Below the pieces are notes generated by a model. It searched no databases, was not told the DNA's origin, and saw nothing but the letters and a program-made list of their open reading frames with translations. From Phragmites australis (lineage: Eukaryota; Streptophyta; Magnoliopsida; Poales; Poaceae): a stretch of 64,000 nucleotides of DNA. Both the position numbers and the translations under genes were made by a program. The first letter of the stretch is position 1. Each line of letters begins with the position of its first letter. This document shows positions 46,001-57,215 of the stretch, in pieces. Location: contig NC_084924.1 in assembly GCF_958298935.1 (NCBI RefSeq), forward strand, positions 806,001 to 870,000, written 5' to 3'.

Positions 46001-49000
46001 CTGCCACAAGAAGGACCACTACCAAAAGGATTGTGTTGGTTTCCTGAAGTGGCTTGCAAAGAAGGGTAATGATTTCATAACATTCATTGATGAATCACTT
46101 TATGCTGATTTTTCCCTTAATTCATGGTGGATTGACTCAGGTGCCACTGTGCACGTTACCAACTCCTTACAGGGATTCCTTACCGCGAGAACATTAAGAA
46201 AGGGGGAGCGAAGTCTTAGAGTGGCCAATGGGAAGGAAGCTCAAGTTGAAGCTATCGGATCCCTTCCATTAGTTCTTAATAATGGCTTCACTCTTAGATT
46301 AAATAATGTAGTTTATGTTCCTTCTATGAGGAGGAATCTCATTTCAGTTTCGATGTTAGATGATGATGGTTTTCATTGTAATTTCGGAGACAATAAATGC
46401 ATTCTTAAATTTAATTCAGATGTTATTGGTCTTGCCATCCGACAAGACAAACTTTATATGCTTCCTCTTAATGAATCCCCTGTGACGATGAATATCTATG
46501 ATGTAAGCCATAAGAGAAAGAGAAGTACAATTAATGAGACTTCTTCGAAACTGTGGCATTGTCGTTTAGGCCACATTTCGAGGGGGAGAATGGAGCGTCT
46601 CATTAGGGAAGAGATTCTCCAACCCTTAGACTTCTCCGACTCTGACCACTGCATAGATTGCATTAAAGGAAAATACGTTAAGCAAATAAAGAAAGGGGCC
46701 ACTCGAAGCACAGGATTATTAGAATTAATTCACACGGACATATGTGGTCCTTTTCCTGTGATATCAGTTGACGGTTTTGATTCTTTCATTACCTTCACTG
46801 ATGATTTCTCCCGTTACGGCTATATCTACCCCATTAAAGATCGATCTGAATCTCTCGATAAATTTAAGATATTTAAGGCTGAAGTAGAAAATCAGCACAA
46901 CCTGAAGATTAAAGTAGTGAGATCGGATCGCGGGGGAGAATATTATGGGAGGCATACCACATATGGGCAAATCCCTGGTCCTTTTGCCAGATTCCTTCAG
47001 GAAAATGGTATAGTAGCCCAATATTCTACACCTGGTGAACCTCAGCAAAACGGGGTAGCTGAGCGACGCAACCGCACGCTTATGGACATGGTGCGAAGTA
47101 TGCTCAACTATTCTAGTTTACCAGTTGGACTGTGGATGGAGGCACTTAAGACAGCCACACACATTCTTAATCGGGTTCCCAGTAAATCAGTTCCAAAAAC
47201 ACCATATGAATTATGGACTAGAAGAAAACCCTCTTTAAAGTATTTACGTGTGTGGGGCTGTGCAGCTGAAGCTAAAGTCTTTAATCCACACATTGGGAAA
47301 CTAGATCCTAAGACAGTTAGTTGTCACTTTATCGGGTATCCAGAAAGATCAAAGGGATATCGTTTTTACTGTCCAGATAGGATCACTAAGTTCGTAGAAA
47401 CAAGACACGCTGTGTTTCTTGAAAATGGGGATATGGAGCCAAGGGAAGTTGATCTTGAAGAAAAACGGGTTTATGTTCCTACTCCACTGATACAAGAGTC
47501 ACACATCCCTGTGCCTCAGGTGGTTGCACCTTCAGTAGAAACTAACGTCAGCACACCCCCTGTTGAGGTCTCTGAAATTCCTAATGATATACCTAACGAT
47601 GAGCCTCAGCAGTCCCCTGCAGTACCCAGTCCTTGTCCTGCAGTGCATAATGAACCGATCAGGAGATCACAGCGTGACAGGAGACCTGCCATCTCGAACG
47701 ATTATGTCGTTTATATGAATGAGGATGTTAATGACATAGGGAAGACAGAAGATCCCAACTCATATAAAGAAGCCATGATGAGTAAGCACTCGTCTGAGTG
47801 GCTTAATGCCATGAATGACGAATTAAAATCTATGAGCAATAATGATGTATGGGACCTAGTAGAAATTCCTGACGGAGCCAAAACAGTAGGCTGTAAATGG
47901 GTCTACAAAACAAAACATGACTCTAATGGGAACATCGAAAGGTTCAAAGCAAGGCTCGTAGCTAAAGGCTTCTCGCAAAGAGAAGGAATCGATTATAATG
48001 AAACTTTCTCTCCTGTATCAAGTAAAGATTCTTTCAGAATAATTATGGCGCTCACAGCACATTATGATTTAGAGCTGCATCAAATGGATGTAAAAACGGC
48101 ATTCCTTAATGGTGACTTGGAAGAAAATGTTTACATGGCTCAGCCAGAAGGTTTTGTCATGAAAGACAACGAACATTTGGGATGTCGCCTTAAGAAATCA
48201 ATTTATGGTCTAAAACAAGCGTCTAGACAGTGGTATCTCAAGTTTGACAAAGTCATCAGAAATTTTGGCTTTAAAGAAAATGAAGTTGATAACTGCATTT
48301 ATATAAAGTTTAAAAGGGGGAAATTCACCATCTTAGTTCTTTATGTGGATGATATCTTATTGGCCAGCAGTGATAAGAATATGCTGTTTGAGACCAAGAG
48401 ATTTCTTTCCTCTAATTTTGATATGAAGGATCTCGGTGAGGCCTCTTATGTTCTTGGCATTGAAATTCATCGAGATCGGTCCAAAGGAACATTAGGTTTA
48501 TCTCAAAAGGCATACATTGACAGAGTACTAAAGAAATACAATATGCATAAGTGCTCTGCCACGCCTGCTCCTATTGTTAAGGGCGATAAGTTTGGGACAT
48601 ATCAATGTCCAAGGAACCAATATGAAATTGATCAAATGAAGACGGTTCCTTATGCTTCAGCTGTCGGAAGCATTATGTATGCTCAAGTTTGTACACGCCC
48701 TGACTTAGCTTTCGTGACCGGGATGCTTGGCAGATATCAATCAAATCCAGGACCGGACCACTGGAAAGCCGTTAAGAAAGTCCTTCGTTATTTGCAAGGC
48801 ACTAAGAACTACATGCTTATATTTAGAAAATCCGATAACCTTGAAGTCATTGGTTATTCGGATGCAGACTTTGCGGGGTGTGTAGACACTAAGAAATCCA
48901 CATCAGGTTATATCTTCACCCTTGCTGGAGGAGCTATCTCGTGGAAAAGCTCCAAGCAGACACTTACAGCATCTTCAACGATGCAAGCTGAGTTTGTGGC

Positions 49001-52000
49001 ATGTTATGAGGCTACCGGGCAGGCTGTATGGCTAAAGAACTTTATCCCGGGACTAAGAGTGGTCGACAGTATTGTAAAACCACTCACATTATACTGCGAT
49101 AATCAACCCGCAGTTTTCTATACGAGTAACAACAAGTCGAGTGGTGCTGCCAAACACATCGACATTAAGTATCACGTTGTGAAAGATAGAATCCAGGATC
49201 AAACTATAAGTGTCAAGCATATAAGCACTAAGTCAATGCTTGCGGATCCGCTCACTAAAGGCTTACCACCCCATATTTTTCGTGATCATGTTGCCGGCAT
49301 GGGGTTATTGGAAAGCCTATGATTCTGGATAAGAGGACCATTATGCCAACCACTCCCATTAGGAATAATGAATTTCCATTTCAAGATGAAATAGTGTACT
49401 ATGGGTTCTGGGTTTCAGTGGCATTTTATTAGCCGCTGTAATCTTTTGCCTTGGTGTGCTATTTCATTAAGAATGGGCTTATAATGTTAGCCTTTCGATC
49501 AAGGGGGAGAATGTTGGAATTGATCTCGGCCTTATCCCTGACGTGACCGAGATAAAAGGAGGACCGTTGCCCTCCATGCGCTCTGATCGGGAGCCCCAAC
49601 CAACAAATGGTGGTGGTCCCACCTTGTGCTGCGCTTGATAAAAACCAGGGGGGAGTCCCGTAGGGCATGTGACTAGTTTTTCGCATGTTAGGCTGATCTC
49701 CCCCCCACAACTCTAATCCGATCCTAAGAGAACGCAGTAAACAAGGTGAAGGCTACTGCCGCCTCTTCATCTAATACGTGCTGGTGATCGACTACATCGG
49801 CAGAGCCTCTTCATCACGCCGGCAACCACTTCACCATCATCAGATGGCGTCACCGAACTCAGGTAAACACATCACGCTTCCGCACTTAGGGTGTTTGATC
49901 CTAGGACTAGCTATTATGTTGATTAGGTGAAGTTTTAAGATCTAACAGGAGGATCTTGATTCTTGGCAAGTTTACCGCAGAAAATGTGTTATTTACAAGG
50001 AAAAAAAGAGGGCTATTCATAAAATCAAGGTGAATATTGAAGAGATGAAGATTTACGAAAAGCTTGACAAGATCAGGAGTGATATTCGAGTTCGACCACA
50101 GAAACTCGACCAGCTGCTTCAGCTGTACCTTGAACAAAAGAAGGGCTTGGATCAGCTGGACCTAGACGTACTCCTTCAGCTGCTGCTCCAATCAGCTGCG
50201 TCTCAGCATGACCAAGTGAAGAACAAAGACATGCATAAATTGCCAGCGTGGGACGACAACATCATCGCAAAAATTGCCAAGAAGCTTGAGGAGCATATGG
50301 AAGCAGACGAAAAGGCCAAAAAGCTTAAAGAGCAAATAGGAGTAGAAGAAAAAGAAGAAACAGCTAAGCATATGAAGGAGGAAGAAGGAGAAGGAGGAGA
50401 AAGGGCCGAAGGAGAAGGGGCAGGAGGAGAAGAAGAAATAGCTAAGCATATGGAGGAGGAAGAAGGAGAAGAAAAAACAGCTAAGCATATGGAAGAAGAA
50501 GAAGAAACAGCTAAGCATATGGACGAGGAAGGAGGAGGAGGAGGAGAAGAAACAGTTAAGCATATGGAGAAGGAAGGGGAAGGCGCAGGAGAAGTAAAAG
50601 AAGAAGAAACAGTTAAGCATATGGAGGAGGAGGAGGGAGAAGGAGCAGGAGAAGGAGAAGAAGAAGAAAAAGAAGAAACAACTAAGCATATGGAGAAGGA
50701 AGAAGGAGCAAGAGAAGGAGGAGGAGGAGAAGAAGAAAAAGAAGAAATAGCTAAGCATATGGAGGAGGAAGAAGGAGGAAGAGGAGAAGGAGAAGAAAAA
50801 GAAGAAACAGCTGAGCATATGAAGAAGGAAGAAGGAGGAGGAGGAGGAGAAAAAGAAAAAACAGCTAAGCATATGGAGGAGGAGAAAGGAGAAGGAGGAG
50901 GAGGAGAAGAAGAAAAAGCTAAGCATATGGAGGAGGAAGAAGAAGAAGGAGAAGAAAAAAAAGAAACATCTAAGTATATGGAGGAGGAAGAAGGAGAAGG
51001 AGCAAGAGAAGAAGGAGAAGAAGAAGAAAAAGAAGAAGAAATAGCTAAGCATATGGAGGAGAAAGAAGGAGAAGGAGAAAAAGCGGAGGAGGAGGAAGTC
51101 GCAAAGAAGCAGAAAACCCCGATTCGTCTCCATGAAACCCAATATGTACACATTCTACGGGAAGTGTTCCCGAAGACCAGCAGCAGCAAGCCCCTACGGG
51201 TCCAGCAACAAGACAGATCGTTGACCAAGCAAGCTACAATGGCCACAACGACTACATTGGGTGAAGATCAAATCAAACAAATGATCCACGACGCAAAGCA
51301 AGAGATCTTACGTGAGCTGCAGGAAGGCAAATATGAGAATAATCAAGCGACAGGTGAACCTGGTGTACCGGGTCAAAACCCAGAAGCTGTTTTTGAAGAA
51401 ATCGAGCAGAAGATGGAAAAACTCAAGCAGGAGTTTAAAGAGCAGCTGAAAATCAAAGGGCTCGTGGATGAGATTAAACATCACTTGAAGGATGACTGTC
51501 CCCTGATTATCCTCAAAGTTGATGAGATGATGGATGTATCCAGATGGGAGGATATCAGAAATGCTTTGAGCCTGTTAAAATGCAGCGCCGATTTACTGAT
51601 CGTCACCACCACAAAGGGCACCCAGCAGGCTAAAGAATATTGCTATCCACGGCGGGAACCTATAGACTATTCTCTTGCTGGCCTCTACCATGATACCGTG
51701 CTCGAGCTTACTAGCCAGCAGAAGAATGAAGACAACTACAACCCCCAGATTTTTCGCGACATCTTGGAGGAGTGTGAGCCACATGAATTCTGCATGAAGA
51801 TCTTCACTCATGCTTTGCATGCTAACCCCAAGAGGAGCAATGAAGAGTTACTCAAGCTGCACAGCACCCTGCAGGCTTTGCCAAAATCATTCAACATCAT
51901 TGCGAATAAGATGTTCAAGTTCTCTTACAATGATCTGCCTAAAGAATACAAGTCCTGCTTGCTGTACCTAGCTATCTTCCCTCCGGGCCACAAGATTAGG

Positions 52001-53797
52001 CGGTCAACCTTGATTGGACGGTGGGTTACAGAAGGGCTGACATTCAAGGAAGATTGGCCCAGTTCTGTGCGTCAGGCCAACCGATGTTTTGACGCCCTTA
52101 TCCACCGGCGGCTTGTTTATCCTGCTGATGTTGGTGCCACAGGAAAGGTCAAGAGCTGCGTGGTAGATGATCCAGTTCATGGATTCATTTCTACGATCGC
52201 CAGAAAACAACACATCGTGGAGACACGCCTGTCACGTCACTTGGCTCGCCACTTCTCCATTTTCAATGATCTCCAACTCCGCAGCTCTGATAAAATCGAC
52301 AAATTCTTCCAAAGGCTCTCTGAATCACCCCGGGTATCCCTGCTCAAGGTGCTAGATCTAGAAGGTTGTCAGTGCTTTGGTAGGAAGAACCAGCGCTACC
52401 TCAAGGACATCTGCAGCAAGATGTTACTGCTCAAGTATCTGAGCCTAAGAGGAACAAATATGACCCAACTGCCCAATGAAATCAACTACCTCCGTGAGCT
52501 AGAGGTATTGGATATCCGACAAACCAAGGTGCCTGCATATGCAACAGTAAATGTCCTGCTTTTGAAGCTGAAGCGTCTGCTTGCCGGTCACATTGATACG
52601 AGTCCAAGTAATTCTGACACCGTCCGTAGTGTCCAGATTCCTCACAGAATCGGCAAAATGGTAAACATAGAGGTACTATCTAATGTCAAGGCCCGGAATA
52701 GAGAAGATTTGAAAGATATTGGAAAGCTATGGCAGCTGAGGAAGCTAGGTGTGGTTATCGACGACAAGAATAGTCACCTCAGGGATTTGCTTCAAACGAT
52801 CGGTGATCTACATGAGTGCCTCCGTTCTCTGTCAATTACTCTTTCCACAGCCAGACGCGAGGGTACTCCTTCCAGCGAAGAGCTACCAGCTGATATTGGC
52901 TCTCACCTACCACACCATCCCAAGCTTCTTGAGAGTCTAAGCATCAGTGGAACCACACTGAAGGTGCATCTTCTTCCCTTGTTCACCAACTATGGTAATA
53001 ACAAACTTGTCAAGGTAACTCTAAGTAGCACCCCGCTGAACCAAGATGATCTGAATGTCCTCGCCAAGCTGCCCAAGTTACGGAGTGTCAGGCTCCGACA
53101 CATTACATGCACCGAGAGCATGCTCACCTTCAAGGAGGATGAATTCAAATATCTCAAGTACCTTCTTGTTGAGGACTCGAACTTGACTAATATCACCTTT
53201 GAGCATAGAGCAGCCCGTGAGCTCGAGAAGATGATTTTGTCTTCCACCAGCGTAGGGTCTATTTCTGGAGTTGACAAGCTTCCAATATTGGAAGAGGTCG
53301 AGTTGAACAACAGCGGCGGCAGGTTGCTATCATCATTTGACAGTGCCAAACAAATAGCCAAGCTAACTCTTCATGGTACATCGCTGGAGCAAGATCATCT
53401 ACAAATCCTCGCCAAGAAACCAAATATGCGCTGCCTAGTGCTCAAGTCTTGTGACGTAAGCCAGAACCAGATTACCTTAAAGAAAAATGAGTTCCCAAAG
53501 CTCAACCTTCTTATTGTTGACTGCTCTGCCATCACCGAGATCGTCTTCACCAGCGGATCTGCTCCTAAGCTCGAGAAGATCGTCTGGTCATCATTCACGT
53601 CTCTCTGTGGCATCGACAACCTTCCCAGATTAAAGGAGCTCGAGTTCAACGGTGACCATGTCCCTAATGAAGTGAAAGAAGCCATTAAAAAACATAAAAA
53701 CAAACCTAATCTTAAACATAATGCACCAGATACTCAAGACCAAGCAAAAGGAGATGAATCTGCAAGATTCCCGTTCCTCAGGAAGAAACAGGTTTGA
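40084..53797 (+). CDS. Atypical CC-NLR resistance-type protein, reading frame interrupted by two LTR retrotransposons
   Basis: Host segments are 40084-40953, 42998-43070 and 49953-53797. Joined with one copy of each target duplication they form one open frame of 1,596 codons (1,595 aa) without introns. Residues 1 to about 125 form an Rx-type coiled-coil ([40 protein letters not shown]). Residues of about 222-295 resemble the start of NB-ARC, but the P-loop GxGGxGKT is replaced by [13 protein letters not shown]. Residues 446-694 are an acidic repeat region. NB-ARC-like motifs resume: [15 protein letters not shown] (degenerate kinase 2), [10 protein letters not shown] (RNBS-B), [16 protein letters not shown] (RNBS-D) and DPVHGF in place of MHD. 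LRRs follow to about residue 1548, then a basic tail. Without a P-loop it probably cannot bind or hydrolyse ATP normally. As it stands the allele is disrupted. Confidence 0.85.
40954..42992 (+). mobile_element. Gag-only LTR retrotransposon (TR-GAG type), 2,039 bp, in the NLR
   Basis: Two 499-bp LTRs (40954-41452 and 42494-42992) begin TGTTGGAA and end TTCCATCA. I see one difference between them (CGTGTC against CGCGTC). The 5-bp target duplication TGCGC is perfect (40949-40953 and 42993-42997). After the 5' LTR comes TTGGCATCAGAGCC, a primer-binding site of the initiator-methionine-tRNA type common in copia elements. TTTAGGGGGAGAT before the 3' LTR is the polypurine tract. A TATATAA lies in each LTR (near 41289 and 42829). 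Between them is only a gag gene. This matches terminal-repeat retrotransposons with a GAG domain described in plants, which rely on another element's pol. Confidence 0.93.
41490..42455 (+). CDS. Gag protein of the TR-GAG element, copia type with CCHC knuckle
   Basis: Frame of 321 codons starting about 24 bp after the primer-binding site. Residues of about 36-160 match the copia gag core: [20 protein letters not shown], then [18 protein letters not shown], then [16 protein letters not shown] Gly/Arg/His/Asp-rich linker follows. A single CX2CX4HX4C zinc knuckle, [14 protein letters not shown], lies near residues 288-301. The frame stops soon after, with no protease, integrase or reverse transcriptase. 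Gag forms the virus-like particle that packages element RNA. High GC content differs from the AT-richer copia next door, pointing to a different family. Confidence 0.9.
   Translation: MAGDSRTPSPPKARIGDPKSSGGGTSRPVAVERVVSNAGAVMEFPALTRANYHEWALVMQVNLEALGLWGAVESANVERREDRLAMASILRAVPAEMKAGLAKKKSTKEAWAAVKTMRMGDARVREANAQRLLKAFENVAFKDGESIDEFAMRLRSLVTELGELGETVEEVRVVKKMLRVVPAKYSQVAVSIEMLMDLSTMTLEELVGRLRVAEDRAVEEAAAASGGERLLLTEEQWEARRRQRGKERARRGGGGAKEGGRGGGHDHNDDDDGGSSVSSDASKRRGRCFNCGIRGHFSRDCRQPRKEKVLLANADDEPCLL
43403..49322 (+). CDS. Copia gag-pol polyprotein, probably with a spliced 5' exon in the LTR
   Basis: The main open frame runs 45193-49322 and lacks a suitable ATG near its conserved start. A model joining 43403-43421 (in the 5' LTR, ATGGCGTCACCGAACTCAG, donor GTAAAC) to 45193 (acceptor TTCTTCTCTTCAG) keeps frame. 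It gives 1,382 aa starting [19 protein letters not shown], followed by the gag motif NNFPAWKAK. Modules in order: gag; CCHC knuckle [14 protein letters not shown]; protease [11 protein letters not shown]; integrase with HCRLGH ... CIDCIKGK and [31 protein letters not shown]; reverse transcriptase with [12 protein letters not shown] and YVDDILLAS; RNase H with [10 protein letters not shown] and [13 protein letters not shown]. No stops or frameshifts were seen. The splice model is inference; the pol part is certain. Confidence 0.85.
43507..45192 (+). other. Leader/inferred intron of the copia element
   Basis: Lies between the primer-binding site and the gag frame. It is AT-rich at both ends with a GC-rich middle (44130-44760), whose short frames on both strands have no recognisable domain. 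If the splice model for gag-pol is right, most of this is intron and would be retained only in genomic RNA. Confidence 0.5.
50346..51094 (+). repeat. Glutamate-rich repeats inside the NLR, 13 units with core (K/E)(H/Y)M-EEE
   Basis: Thirteen imperfect units such as [33 protein letters not shown] and [10 protein letters not shown], of about 12-30 residues each, separated by Glu/Gly/Lys runs. The DNA is a GAAGGAGGA-type purine tract with AAGCATATGGAG marking each unit. Its antisense strand gives two long false frames rich in Ser/Phe/Pro (50192-51246). Replication slippage probably makes this length-variable between lines. Confidence 0.93.
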
Positions 53798-55980
53798 CGC
53801 TGGAGGAGCGTCTCCTTTGATCCCATGGTGTAGTTTGTGTGTGGCTGTGTGCTCGTGTGGATTGCCATCTGTTCTGCAAGCTGCCTATTAATTTCTATCT
53901 GTTGCGCATGCGCGTGTGCTTATGTTTTGCATGTGTTTTGACTGTGTCCGGTTACTTGCTCTACATGAGTGCTTTGTGATTGTGGTTGAGCATAATGGCT
54001 GTGTCTATGCTCACGGATTTGGATTTGTGTGGTTTTCCTCTGTATCGAACATCATGCATGGTTTTATGTAATAAGTGCGACATTTTTGCGCACATTTGAC
54101 TTCTTATTAATGTAACGTGTGCTATATTATATGCTTGAACTGGGTAGTGGTGTGTTTCACAATATATAGTAGTACTACCTGTAACTAGTTAGTATCCCGC
54201 GGCAACATGGTTGAGATATTCCAACAGCAAACATATCGTTGACAGCTGTTCAACATTTCTGACAGTCAAGGTATAAGTACAGTCGAAAGCAAGAGCCGTT
54301 TTAGTTGCATCATTAATTGGCTATGCCCCAAACAGATTTATGTATCTATAGCAGATCATAGGAAACTTGAAATATCTTACAAGAGTGAAATCAATCCGAT
54401 ATCGGAAGACATCAAGCAGTACGATAAGGAATTGATGTAATATTCATGGGCTGGCGACCCAATCTGACCCATTCAGCATACGACAGGATACATAGGTTGT
54501 TTTCTTATGAAACTTACAGGATACATAAGATGTCATTTATCCCTTTTTACATGAGGCCTGCCCTAAATTTAATCCTCCCAGATAGTACATGCCACTATCT
54601 CAAGAGAGACTATTTTGCATGACTGCTCCTACATAGGACATGACATAAACAAAACAGGGAACCCTGCTTAAGGTAAATATTTCATGCTCTCCAAGAAAGT
54701 GCAAGTGCATACATGCCACAATGAACGTCCAAAGACAGTAGAAAGGACCATAACCTTTTGGAATCTGTTGTAGTCATAGCAAGGAAAGCAAAAGACAGTT
54801 TTTTTTTTTTGAAACCACCACGGCACTCCTTTAAGAAATTTCAACAGGCGATGCTCTGGAACCAAGGTAAGACCGTGGCCTGTCCATGTAGGCATGTATC
54901 TGTTAAAAGGGCGGGGGGGGGGGTGCATCCTTTCTATTGCATTGCCAATTACGTTAATCATTTCACACACTAAGGCGGTTATGATATTATGCATTATTTG
55001 TTTCAGATAAAAGCTATTCTAGATAACAGTTTCATTAACCCATCATATCAAACATGTGGCGTGCAAAAAAAGATAGACAAAGGAAGGACCATGCTTGAAA
55101 ACCTGTTATTGATTATAACATTGGTTATAATTTTCTGAATCATTAAAAAGTGTAGCCAGGTATGCGTGATAATTTCATTTGATGCAAGGTGGTACTTAAA
55201 TATGCTATATATTTGGATGTACTCGGCAAAATATTATTTGAGTATAGCGCTGGATATGCCTATCTGATGGTAAGCATTAATCTGCTCTAGGCATAAAACT
55301 AAAGGAATAATTACTGCTAACTGTTGCACTGATAAACTTTCATGTGGCTGCTCTGCAAAGGAAAAGTGTATTCAAGGGATATATATCGTGCCCTCCTTGC
55401 TGAAGCTGAACATAGTGAAAACTATATTAGTCGGCGCAAGTTGGAAGAGTTGGTCTATTCAATTTCCAGACACAAATAATCAACAAACAATGAGGAGAAA
55501 GTTCCCTTCCCTTTTTCTTTGAATGTACTCGAGTACTGCAAAGTACCAGAATGAAGTGATAGTGCCACAAAATCAAGGTCTATAACTGAGAATCATGCTG
55601 ATAATTTAGAATACCTTAGATCACAATTTCAAAGCACTCTTAGGATGAGGTTGTCACCTTCTATCGAGCTATATGTTGCACAATTCACTTATATTCTTGA
55701 TTTATATCAAGTTCCAACACAAACTATTGTGTTACTTATTAAAGCATACTCTTATGAACAGTCCTTGTTTCAAGCAGAAAATAGGAGAAGGCAAAACAAT
55801 TACTACCTCGTGAGGTTCTCTTGCGGAGCTCATGAACATGATGACCTCTGCGAATCGTATGCTCGCACTTGTCCTTCACACCCAAACCACGCCAGCGTGC
55901 TTGCTCCACACCCTCAGCTGTATGCAATCACAACCGTCCATATCTCCAGCACGAATCTCCAATACCGCGTGACCCGGTAG
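53798..55980. other. NLR 3' flank and intergenic DNA
   Basis: TG-rich 3' UTR-like sequence to about 54130 (AATAAG and ATTAATGTAA stretches), then AT-rich intergenic DNA. A poly-G run lies near 54913 and a poly-T run near 54800. No further coding region is supported. Confidence 0.5.
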
Positions 55981-57215
55981 CTATGGGTCGGGCGACTGAT
56001 GCATAGGAAATCCGGAAACACACGCACGCACTCCAATAAAGTCTATTTGGACTCTTCCAACCTGGCATCGGTGTCTCCACGATGTGTTTTCCTGGCGGTC
56101 TTGGTGAATGAGTTCATGAACTGTATCACCTACCAGGCAGCTCTTGACCCTTCCTGTTGAGCCAATATAACCAGGAGAAAGAAGCCACCGGTCGATGAGC
56201 GCGTCAAAACATCGCTCGGCCTGACGGACTGACCTAGATATGAGCCCTTCTGCAACCCACCGTCCTATCAATGTTGAGCGCGTGGTGTTGTGTCCTCGAG
56301 GGAAGATGGCTAGGTACAGCAACCAGGACTTGTATTCTTCAGGCAGATTACCATAGGAGAACTTGGAACATATTCTTAGCAATGCTATCCAATGATTTTG
56401 GCGAGACCTGCAGGGTGCTGTGCAAGTTGCTCAATTCTTCATTGCTCCTCTTGGGGTTACCGTACAAAGCATGAGCGAAGGTCATCGTTCAGACTCAAAC
56501 TTGGCCAAGATGTCGCGAGAAATCTGGGGGTTGTAGTTGTTGTCTTCATTCATCTGCTGCCTTGTAAGCTCAAGGACGATATCATGGTATAGACGCACAA
56601 GAGAATAGTCTATAGGCTCCCGTGGTGGATAGCAGTATTCTTTGGCCCGTTGAGTGTTGAATGTGGCGTTCAACACCAGTGTACGGGCGACGCAACCCAA
56701 CAGGCTCAAAGCATTTTTGGTGTCCTCCTATCCGGATACATAGTCAGGCCTTTGGTGTCCTCTCCAACAGGATCTGTAAATTTGAGGATTCTAATGCTAC
56801 AGTACTTTGGGGGGTACTGTAGCACTAGAAATTCGTCTCCAACAGAGTCTGTATCCAGTGATACAGTACTGCTACAGTGTTAGGGATAGGGGATGCTGTA
56901 ATAGTATTTTGAGGATGAAAATTTGAGGTAGCTGTTGGAGATGGTCTCATAATCAAGTTCGAGGATAACCAGGATCCCATCACGACGTTTCAAACGATCA
57001 ATAATCTTGTCCACGATCCCTTTGATCTGCAGCTGCTCTTTCATCTTCCACTGGATTTTTTTCGATCTTCTCCATGGTTTCTTCAATGATAGCATCCGGG
57101 TTTGATCCTGACCTGGTTTACCACCTGTTTCTCCGTGGATTTGTCTTCTCCACAGATATGTAGCAAGCCTCCGAGGAGCCCCTCGGACCCCATTGTTGGC
57201 AGCACGGCCCAACAC
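55981..57215 (-). pseudogene. Broken NLR paralogue, inverted relative to the intact-frame NLR
   Basis: Reading the minus strand from 57215 to 55981, fragments follow the order of the NLR at 51400-52300. They are KEQLQIKGIVDKIIDRLKRR, GILVILELDYE, then [75 protein letters not shown] and [20 protein letters not shown]. There are stops and frameshifts, and a small MITE-like insert lies between LELDYE and the NALSLL segment. LRRs and the N-terminal part are absent. It is a non-functional duplicate lying tail to tail with the NLR. Confidence 0.88.
56735..56955. mobile_element. MITE-like insertion in the NLR pseudogene
   Basis: Ends contain CCTCTCCAACAG and CTGTTGGAGATGG, an imperfect terminal inverted repeat. 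The interior has further inverted pairs (GTACAGTACTT..., GTACTGTAGCACT). It splits the frame between LVILELDYE and the SG-EDTKNALSLL segment of the pseudogene. Exact ends and target duplication were not resolved. Confidence 0.6.

Larger units (their letters stand above)
43071..49947 (+). mobile_element. Complete, very young Ty1/copia retrotransposon, 6,877 bp, in the NLR
   Basis: Two 436-bp LTRs (43071-43506 and 49512-49947) begin TGTTGG and end TCTAACA. I could see no difference between them. The target duplication GGAGG is perfect (43066-43070 and 49948-49952). The primer-binding site TTTGGCATCAGAGCC follows the 5' LTR, and AAGGGGGAGAA precedes the 3' LTR as the polypurine tract. A long leader (43507-45192, with GC-rich and CT-rich stretches) precedes one uninterrupted gag-pol frame. 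All features needed for autonomous movement are present. Identical LTRs mean a recent insertion. Confidence 0.96.

Noticed and set aside
50030..50032. ATG at 50030 as the natural NLR start
   Set aside because: The frame is open upstream to the copia target duplication and joins the CC-encoding segment in phase. It could only be a secondary start after the insertion.
50192..51246. Two antisense frames of 319 and 347 codons
   Set aside because: They mirror the purine-rich acidic repeats of the NLR; composition is Ser/Phe/Pro/Leu runs only.
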